This document shows positions 58,295 through 64,000 of a stretch of DNA of 64,000 nt, one piece after another. The number at the start of each line of letters is the position of its first letter. Position 1 is the stretch's first letter. This DNA comes from Tetragenococcus halophilus subsp. halophilus DSM 20339 (lineage in GTDB: Bacteria; Bacillota; Bacilli; Lactobacillales; Enterococcaceae), in assembly GCF_003841405.1 (NCBI RefSeq), contig NZ_PXYA01000001.1:558001-622000 (forward strand), written 5' to 3'. A program made the position numbers and the translations under genes. A model generated the notes under the pieces. That model saw only the letters and a program-made list of their open reading frames with translations. It was not told where the DNA came from and made no database searches.

Positions 58295-60577
58295 TTACAT
58301 TCTATCGTGAGCTGTTCTTGAAATCACGTCATTTTGTTGTTCGCGTGTTAGATCACGGAATTTAACAGCGTAACCCGAAACACGAATCGTTAGGTTAGGA
58401 TATTTTTCTGGATGTTCTTGCGCATCAAGCAATAGATCGTTGGAGAATACATTAACATTGATATGATAAGCACCTTTATCAAAGTAACCATCCAAAACAT
58501 TTGTCAAATTGTTAATGCGAGTATCTTCATCTTTACCCAAACCTGTTGGATTAATTGTTTGCGTATTTGAAATACCATCCATAGCATTTTCATAGTTCAA
58601 ACGAGCTGTTGAGTTTAATGAAGCTAATAAGCCGTTCTTTTCACCCAAGTATTGGCCATCTTGATAAGATGGGTTTGCACCTGGAGCTAATGGTTTTCCA
58701 GCACGACGTCCATCTGGTGTATTACCGGTTGCTTTACCATAAACAACATTGGAAGTAATCGTTAATAACGATGTTGTTGGTGTCGAATCACGATAAGTGT
58801 GTTGACGTTTAATTTGAGTAATGAAGTACTCTACAATCCAGTTAGCCATATCGTCAGCTTCTTTATTATCGTTACCATAAGTTGGAAATTCATTTTGCGG
58901 TGCGTAGTCTACAGCTAATCCTGTTTCATCACGGATAACTTTTACATTACCGTATTTAATTGCCATAATACTATCAGCTGCATGTGAAATCCCTGCAATA
59001 CCTGTAGCAAAAGTACGTTTCAAATTGGTATCCATCAAAGCAAGTTGCGCTGCTTCATAAGAATATTTATCGTGCATATAATGGATAACATTCAATGTGT
59101 TTACATAAAGCTCAGCTAGCCAATCTAACATGTCTTTATATTTATCCATAAAGTCGTCATAATCAATGGTATCTCCTGTGATTGGACGATATTTAGGACC
59201 CACTTGTTTTTTCGTTTTTTCATCGACACCACCATTGATCGCATAAAGTGCTGCTTTACATAAGTTAGCACGCGCACCAAAGAATTGCATATCTTTACCA
59301 GTTACCGTTGCCGATACACAACAAGCGATCGAAACGTCATCTGACCCCCAGTTTGCACGTAAAAGATCATCATTTTCAAATTGAATCGAAGAGCTTTCTC
59401 TGGCCATTTTTGCCGCAAAAGTTCTAAATCCTTTAGGCAAGTGTGAGGAATATAAAACCGTCATATTTGGTTCTGGGGCTGGCCCCATATTGGATAAGGT
59501 ATGCAACAGACGGAAATCATTTTTTGTTACAAGCGAGCGACCATCAATACCCATTCCAGCCAATGATAATGTGGCCCAAATTGGAAAACTGGAAAACAAT
59601 TCATTATATTCAGGTGTGCGAGCAAATTTTACCATACGAAGTTTCAATACTAATTGATCGATTAATTCTTGTGCTTGAGCTTCTGTAATTACACCTTCAT
59701 CCAAATCACGTTGGATATAGATGTCTAAGAATGCCGAAACCCGGCCAAAGGACATAGCAGCACCATTTTGTGATTTAATAGCACCTAGATAGCCAAAGTA
59801 TAACCATTGAATAGCTTCTTGCGCATTAGCTGCCGGGCGTGAAATATCAAAACCATAAGAAGCAGCCATTGTTTTCAAATCATTTAAAGCACGTAATTGT
59901 TCAGTAACTTCTTCTCTTAAACGAATAACGTCATCTGTCATGGTACGATAGCCAGTATTTGCTAAGTCATCTTGTTTACGTTCGATTAAATAATCGATCC
60001 CATATAAAGCGATACGACGATAATCACCGATGATACGACCACGACCATAAGCATCAGGTAAACCTGTAATGATTTTGTTTGAACGAGCTCGACGCATTTC
60101 CGGCGTATAAGCATCAAACACACCTTGGTTATGCGTCTTGCTCCAGTCGGTGAAGATCTTGTTCATGTCTTCGTCTACTTCATAACCATTACTTTTTAAA
60201 GCATTATTTGCCATTTTAATGCCACCAAATGGTTGGAAAGCTTGCTTTAATGGTTTATCAGTTTGTAGTCCAACGATTTTTTCTTCATCTTTAATTAAAT
60301 AACCTGGTCCATGAGAAGTAACTGTCGATGGAATATCATTATCCATATCATAAACACCATTGTGATCATGTTCTACATCAAACAATTCTTGCAACTTCGA
60401 CCATAATTTGTCAGTACTTTCAGCGATAGGTTCTAAAAATTCATCATTTCCACGATATTCAGTATAATTTTCTTGGATAAAATCACGAGTGTTTACTTCG
60501 TGGCGCCAAGTTTCTCCTTTGAAACCCTGCCAAGCAGCCGCATTTACTTTTTCAATATCTTTTGTTACAGATGCCAT
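58295..60577 (-). CDS. pflB: Formate C-acetyltransferase (pyruvate formate-lyase)
   Basis: 760 residues: active-site Cys pair in [10 protein letters not shown], glycyl-radical Gly735 in [11 protein letters not shown] near the C-terminus. It splits pyruvate and CoA into acetyl-CoA and formate without oxygen. ATG 60577 with AAGGAGGAG upstream. With PDH, Pyc and CstA it makes pyruvate the metabolic hub of this segment. Confidence 0.98.
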   Translation of the reverse strand: MASVTKDIEKVNAAAWQGFKGETWRHEVNTRDFIQENYTEYRGNDEFLEPIAESTDKLWSKLQELFDVEHDHNGVYDMDNDIPSTVTSHGPGYLIKDEEKIVGLQTDKPLKQAFQPFGGIKMANNALKSNGYEVDEDMNKIFTDWSKTHNQGVFDAYTPEMRRARSNKIITGLPDAYGRGRIIGDYRRIALYGIDYLIERKQDDLANTGYRTMTDDVIRLREEVTEQLRALNDLKTMAASYGFDISRPAANAQEAIQWLYFGYLGAIKSQNGAAMSFGRVSAFLDIYIQRDLDEGVITEAQAQELIDQLVLKLRMVKFARTPEYNELFSSFPIWATLSLAGMGIDGRSLVTKNDFRLLHTLSNMGPAPEPNMTVLYSSHLPKGFRTFAAKMARESSSIQFENDDLLRANWGSDDVSIACCVSATVTGKDMQFFGARANLCKAALYAINGGVDEKTKKQVGPKYRPITGDTIDYDDFMDKYKDMLDWLAELYVNTLNVIHYMHDKYSYEAAQLALMDTNLKRTFATGIAGISHAADSIMAIKYGNVKVIRDETGLAVDYAPQNEFPTYGNDNKEADDMANWIVEYFITQIKRQHTYRDSTPTTSLLTITSNVVYGKATGNTPDGRRAGKPLAPGANPSYQDGQYLGEKNGLLASLNSTARLNYENAMDGISNTQTINPTGLGKDEDTRINNLTNVLDGYFDKGAYHINVNVFSNDLLLDAQEHPEKYPNLTIRVSGYAVKFRDLTREQQNDVISRTAHDRM

Positions 60578-60620
60578 ATATTGCTCCTCCTTAATTTCTG
60601 TTCCAAAATGTAACAGCTTT

Positions 60621-60657
60621 ACTGTGAACAGTATAACACATAGTGAGTTTTTTGCAA
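60621..60657 (-). promoter_or_regulatory. pflB promoter overlapping a palindrome
   Basis: Minus-strand -35 TTGCAA (60652-60657), 16-base spacer, extended -10 TGTTATACT (-10 at 60630-60635). The perfect palindrome ACTGTGAACAGT (60621-60632) spans the -10 and the likely start of transcription, so it may be a repressor operator. The regulator is not identified. Confidence 0.5.
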
Positions 60658-60861
60658 GCCATTACAAGCAATTATATTAACAAAAAATCACATAAAATGA
60701 ATTATATGCATAAAATAAACTATAATATCAACAATTTTACTTGTGACAAATAAATCAAATTAAATTTTTAATAATTGTAAAATAGTGAACAAACTCAGCA
60801 ATTTTTTCTCTCTGTACTGCTACAGATACAGAAAATTATAATAGGTAATGTAACAGTTTTG
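60658..60861. other. Upstream region of pflB
   Basis: AT-rich, no gene. TTGTGACAAATAAATCAA (60741-60758) has one good half-site of a Rex-type redox operator (TTGTGA-N6-TCACAA) but a poor second half. No other clear element seen. Confidence 0.35.
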
Positions 60862-60991
60862 ACAAAAAAGGGTCTATAATATTTAGTGTTGTTACTAAAA
60901 AAATTAGTAATAACACTAATTTTTTATATAACAAAAAAGCATTTGTTTCCTTTATAATTAAGTTGGACACCAAAATAAAAGGAGAAAACAA

Positions 60992-62320
60992 ATGCTTCAA
61001 TACAAAGATATCAAAATTAAAGATCAAAATCTAGATGTAGGCCTTAAAAACTTACTCAATATTAAGGACCCTCACATCTTTTTTTCCGCTCAAGCAGTTC
61101 AAAAAGAACCCATTCATCATCGAATGACGAATGTCTTTTACGGTGTCCTTACCTACACCCCGAAAGCTTGCGAATGTTGTGGCCTCATAAATGAAGAGAA
61201 TCTTCTTATTAAACATTCGCCAAAGGCTTCGGATATTCAATTAATTCCTTATCAGGAAGTGCCCAGCGTTTTACGCTTATTTAAGCAACGATTTTATTGT
61301 AAATCCTGTCATCATACTTTTAGTGCCAGGACCTATTATATCGCCAAAGACTGTTATATTTCGCAAGCCTTGAAGTTTGCCATTGCGATAGACTTGAAGA
61401 AAAAACTATCGATGAAAGATATTGCTTTACGCTATGGGGTCTCATTTAAAACCGTGGAACGCGTATTGGATACCTTCTATCAAGGACTTAAATTCAATCC
61501 CAACCATTTACCGAAACATTTGTTAATCGATGAATTCAAAGGCACGAAGGACTGTGAAGGAGCCATGTGTTTTATCTTCAGTGACGCTCAGACAGGAAAA
61601 ATTATCGATATCTTGGACGATCGCCGCAATTTCAAACTGATTGCTTACTTTCAACGATTTACTCAACAAGCGCGGAAAAGAGTCCAACATGTGGTTATGG
61701 ATATGAATTCGGCTTATGGAAAAATGATCCCTCAAGTATTTCCGAAGGCCAAGATTCTTGTGGATCATTTCCACATTATCCAACAGATTTCTCGAGCTTT
61801 TAACCAGCAGCGGATTCGGTCGATGAACCAGCTGGACAAAAAGAGCGCCCAACAAATGAAGGATTATCGCAAATTAAAAAAATACTGGAAACAGCTCCAA
61901 AAAAAGCATAAAAACTTGGGGTACGACCATTTGAAACAGTTCCCTCTTTTTCGCCAAAAATATGTGACGGAATCGGAAGTTGTAGATTACTTATTAACCA
62001 TTGATCCCGTGCTTAAGGCTTCTTATGATGTTTATCAAGATCTGCTTGACGCTTTTGAAAACGGCAAAGCGCAACCATTTTTCGCTATCATTGATCAACT
62101 GTCGCCTTTATTAGAAGAACCCTTTAAAAAATCCTTACGTCACCTCCAAAAGTACCGTAAAGAAATTACCTTATCTTTTACTCAACCGTATTCCAACGGC
62201 AAACTTGAAGGGAAAAACAACTTGATTAAAGTAATTCAACGGATTGCCTTTGGCTTTCGTTCTTTTAATCATCTACGTAAGCGAGTGCTTATTCAACAAG
62301 GGCTTCTTGAGATCTTATAA
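60992..62320 (+). CDS. ISL3-family transposase
   Basis: 442 residues: N-terminal zinc-ribbon pairs (CECC... and FYCKSCHHTF), a helix-turn-helix (MKDIALRYGVSFKTVERVLD), and a DDE catalytic core (LLIDEFKGTKD, HVVMDMNSAYGKMIPQVFPKAKILVDHFHI, and the late Glu near SNGKLEGKNNLIK). Full length and intact. ATG with AAAAGGAG upstream. Confidence 0.95.
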   Translation: MLQYKDIKIKDQNLDVGLKNLLNIKDPHIFFSAQAVQKEPIHHRMTNVFYGVLTYTPKACECCGLINEENLLIKHSPKASDIQLIPYQEVPSVLRLFKQRFYCKSCHHTFSARTYYIAKDCYISQALKFAIAIDLKKKLSMKDIALRYGVSFKTVERVLDTFYQGLKFNPNHLPKHLLIDEFKGTKDCEGAMCFIFSDAQTGKIIDILDDRRNFKLIAYFQRFTQQARKRVQHVVMDMNSAYGKMIPQVFPKAKILVDHFHIIQQISRAFNQQRIRSMNQLDKKSAQQMKDYRKLKKYWKQLQKKHKNLGYDHLKQFPLFRQKYVTESEVVDYLLTIDPVLKASYDVYQDLLDAFENGKAQPFFAIIDQLSPLLEEPFKKSLRHLQKYRKEITLSFTQPYSNGKLEGKNNLIKVIQRIAFGFRSFNHLRKRVLIQQGLLEIL

Positions 62321-62328
62321 AATAACAA

Positions 62329-62356
62329 AAAAAGAAGAACCGAAGTCCTTCTTTTT
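62329..62356 (+). terminator. Terminator of the ISL3 transposase gene
   Basis: 9-bp stem AAAAAGAAG / CTTCTTTTT with a 10-base loop, just after the transposase stop, inside the IS. Confidence 0.65.
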
Positions 62357-62401
62357 ATAAAGGTTTTGCTTAAACAACACTATTTGACAAAGAGCCACAA
62401 A

Positions 62402-62437
62402 AAAGGGATAAATCTAAAAATTTAGATTTATCCCTTT
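62402..62437 (-). terminator. parC terminator
   Basis: Perfect 17-bp stem AAAGGGATAAATCTAAA / TTTAGATTTATCCCTTT with a 2-base spacer. The minus-strand T-tail TTTTTTGT is the sequence duplicated by the ISL3-family element. The terminator hairpin itself is intact. Confidence 0.9.
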
Positions 62438-62447
62438 CATTACTGCT

Positions 62448-64000
62448 TTATTCAGATTGATATTCAAACTTTTCTTTTACTTCTAATACCTTGCCGCCTT
62501 GTTTCTCATCTATTGCAAAAGAACCATTTGAAGTACGATCACTGATTGGATATTGATTACTTTCAATTTCTACTTGTTGTCCTTTTTCATTTGTAAGAAG
62601 TAAAGTTTTTTCTTGACCATCGCCCATATAAATAATGCGATGAGGATTTTTCTTAAGCTCTCTTAAAATCATCACGCCACGCTTGGCACGACTTAACTGC
62701 GTTAACTCTTGTGCTAGCATACGTTTTATGGCACCTCGTTGGGAGACAATAATCACTGGATTATCTCCGTTACTGTAAACTAGCATACCGCTTGTCACTT
62801 CATCATCTGTCTTAAGATTAATCGCTTTGACGCCACTTGCCTTAGAGCCAACAACAGGAACTTCAGTTAATGAATAACGAAGCCCCATTCCCTTATAGCT
62901 TGCTAAAAAGACATCCAATTCTTCCTTACTGTCAATCAAGTACACACTAACCAATTCATCGCTATCATCTTTAAATTTCATAGCTGTCGTTGCCCGACTT
63001 TTATAGGTACGCCACGGGCTAAATTCATCCATGTGCGTTTGTTTGATCATACCCTTTTGCGTCATGAATACAAAATTTTTACTTGGATCTAATTCGTTAA
63101 AACTGTACACAGCCAAAATCACTTCATCCGAGCTAAAATTCAACAAATTTTGTGAAAGATGTTCGCCTGTTTCTTTCCATTTCAAATCTGGCAACTCAAA
63201 GACAGGACGATAGATCATATTTCCCTTATTTGTTACTAACAACAAATGGTCTAAAGTGTTTAATTGCTGGCAAAATACCACTTCATCGCTATCTTTCATA
63301 CCAAGCTCTTCTGGTCTAGACGCATTATAAGAACGTAGACTACTTCTTTTTACATAACCCTCTTGGGTAATAGCTGTCATCACTTCTTCTGAAGGAACGA
63401 GAACCTCTGTTTCAATTTTGATCTCTTCAATCTCTTCTTCAATTTGTGTCAAACGAGCATTGCTGAATTGTTTTTTCACTTCACGTAGCTCTTTTTTGAT
63501 GACCTTCATTAATTCCGTACTATCGCTTAATATTTTTTGTAATTCAGCAATATAAGCTGCTAATTCTTCAGCTTCATTTTCTAGCTCAGTAATATCAGTA
63601 TTTGTTAAACGGTACAATTGTAAATTAACGATAGCTTCTGCTTGTGCTTGAGTAAATTGATGCTGAATAACTAAATTATTTTTCGCGTCCTTTTTATCCT
63701 TACTAGCACGTATGGTCGCAATTACTTGATCAAGTATTGATAAAGCCTTCATCAAGCCATCCACAATATGTTGTCTTTTTTGCGCTTTATTTAACTCAAA
63801 TTGACTCCGTTTTAAAACAACGTCACGTCGATGATTAACATAACTTTCTAAAATATGTTTTAAGTTAACTTGTTGTGGCCGCATGCTGTCAATGGCTACC
63901 ATATTGAAACTATAATTCACTTGAAGCTCAGTATTTTTAAATAAGTAATTTAATACACCTTGAGCGTTGACATCTTTTTTTAATTCAATCACCATACGCA
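62448..64000 (-). CDS. parC: DNA topoisomerase IV subunit A, 5' part outside window
   Basis: The C-terminal 516 residues, open at the right edge. The stretch ESYVNHRRDVVLKRSQFELNKAQKRQHIVDGLMKAL and the coiled-coil/tower region precede a beta-pinwheel C-terminal domain. The pinwheel carries a degraded GyrA-box (QLSRAKRGVMIL rather than QRRGGKG), which favours ParC over GyrA. Decatenates sister chromosomes with ParE. Confidence 0.92.
   Translation of the reverse strand, partial: RMVIELKKDVNAQGVLNYLFKNTELQVNYSFNMVAIDSMRPQQVNLKHILESYVNHRRDVVLKRSQFELNKAQKRQHIVDGLMKALSILDQVIATIRASKDKKDAKNNLVIQHQFTQAQAEAIVNLQLYRLTNTDITELENEAEELAAYIAELQKILSDSTELMKVIKKELREVKKQFSNARLTQIEEEIEEIKIETEVLVPSEEVMTAITQEGYVKRSSLRSYNASRPEELGMKDSDEVVFCQQLNTLDHLLLVTNKGNMIYRPVFELPDLKWKETGEHLSQNLLNFSSDEVILAVYSFNELDPSKNFVFMTQKGMIKQTHMDEFSPWRTYKSRATTAMKFKDDSDELVSVYLIDSKEELDVFLASYKGMGLRYSLTEVPVVGSKASGVKAINLKTDDEVTSGMLVYSNGDNPVIIVSQRGAIKRMLAQELTQLSRAKRGVMILRELKKNPHRIIYMGDGQEKTLLLTNEKGQQVEIESNQYPISDRTSNGSFAIDEKQGGKVLEVKEKFEYQSE

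Larger units (their letters stand above)
60870..62396 (+). mobile_element. ISL3-family insertion sequence
   Basis: 1527 bp. Left end GGGTCTATAATATTTAGTGTTG and right end (complement) GGCTCTTTGTCAAATAGTGTTG are imperfect ISL3-type terminal repeats. Both sides are flanked by the 8-bp direct repeat ACAAAAAA (60862-60869, 62397-62404), a clean target duplication showing simple insertion. It carries one intact transposase gene. It lies between pflB and parC, in the T-tract of the parC terminator. Confidence 0.95.

Noticed and set aside
60741-60758. Rex operator upstream of pflB
   Set aside because: Only the first half TTGTGA fits; the second half AATCAA departs from TCACAA, so it is kept only as a remark.
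62448-64000. gyrA rather than parC
   Set aside because: The GyrA-box is degraded (SRAKRG), the C-terminal domain is short, and the context matches parC; a full-length comparison would settle it.

Overview
The window is a low-GC Firmicutes chromosome segment. Gene content and order fit a member of the Enterococcaceae. Supporting evidence: the ylbC-ylbF-ylbG-rsmD-coaD-sepM run, ylaN-ftsW-pyc, UPF0223-suhB-typA, a pdhABCD operon with a two-lipoyl E2, and pflB-pflA beside parC. Pyruvate carboxylase together with a glycogen cluster would suit Tetragenococcus or a relative, but the genus is an inference from gene content only. Almost all genes lie on the minus strand; the plus-strand genes are a few singletons and two transposases.

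Layout. 1-19 kb is core housekeeping: a Bax-inhibitor-like membrane protein (cut by the window edge), a MaoC-like protein, murC, sprT-like, tex, a phosphoesterase, sepM, coaD, rsmD, ylbG/F/C, pyc, ftsW, ylaN, typA, suhB and a UPF0223 gene. At 19.2 kb a small plus-strand gene sits behind a perfect LexA box. 19.5-24.8 kb is the pyruvate dehydrogenase operon. 25-31.7 kb holds wecB, guaC, an aldo/keto reductase broken by one stop codon, purB, purK and a guanine-riboswitch-controlled xpt. 32-36 kb pairs a CstA-type transporter with a LytS/LytTR two-component system, a combination known elsewhere for pyruvate sensing and uptake. 36-44 kb has cell-wall hydrolases, an oxidoreductase, an exporter, nagA with a NagR/DasR-like operator, and an AlaA-like aminotransferase. 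44-45.4 kb contains a candidate small RNA, a disordered-protein gene, tRNA-Leu(AAG) and a 41-bp tandem array of potential hairpins.

46.5-55.7 kb is a damaged glycogen operon (glgB-glgC-glgD'-IS-'glgP-GH13). An IS4-family element occupies the place where the 3' half of glgD, all of glgA and the 5' end of glgP should be. ADP-glucose pyrophosphorylase and branching enzyme remain intact, but no glycogen synthase is visible. 56-60.6 kb carries ppaC, pflA and pflB. An ISL3-family element with an 8-bp target duplication lies in the T-tract of the parC terminator, and parC runs off the right edge.

Metabolically the segment is centred on pyruvate: carboxylation (Pyc), oxidation (PDH), formate production (PflB/PflA), probable uptake (CstA with LytSR) and probably alanine formation. 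Purine salvage and interconversion (xpt, guaC, purK/purB), peptidoglycan metabolism and storage polysaccharide make up the rest. I found no CRISPR array, prophage or plasmid replication module. The best leads for something undescribed are the LexA-box small gene, the hairpin array behind tRNA-Leu and the possible small RNA near 43.9 kb.
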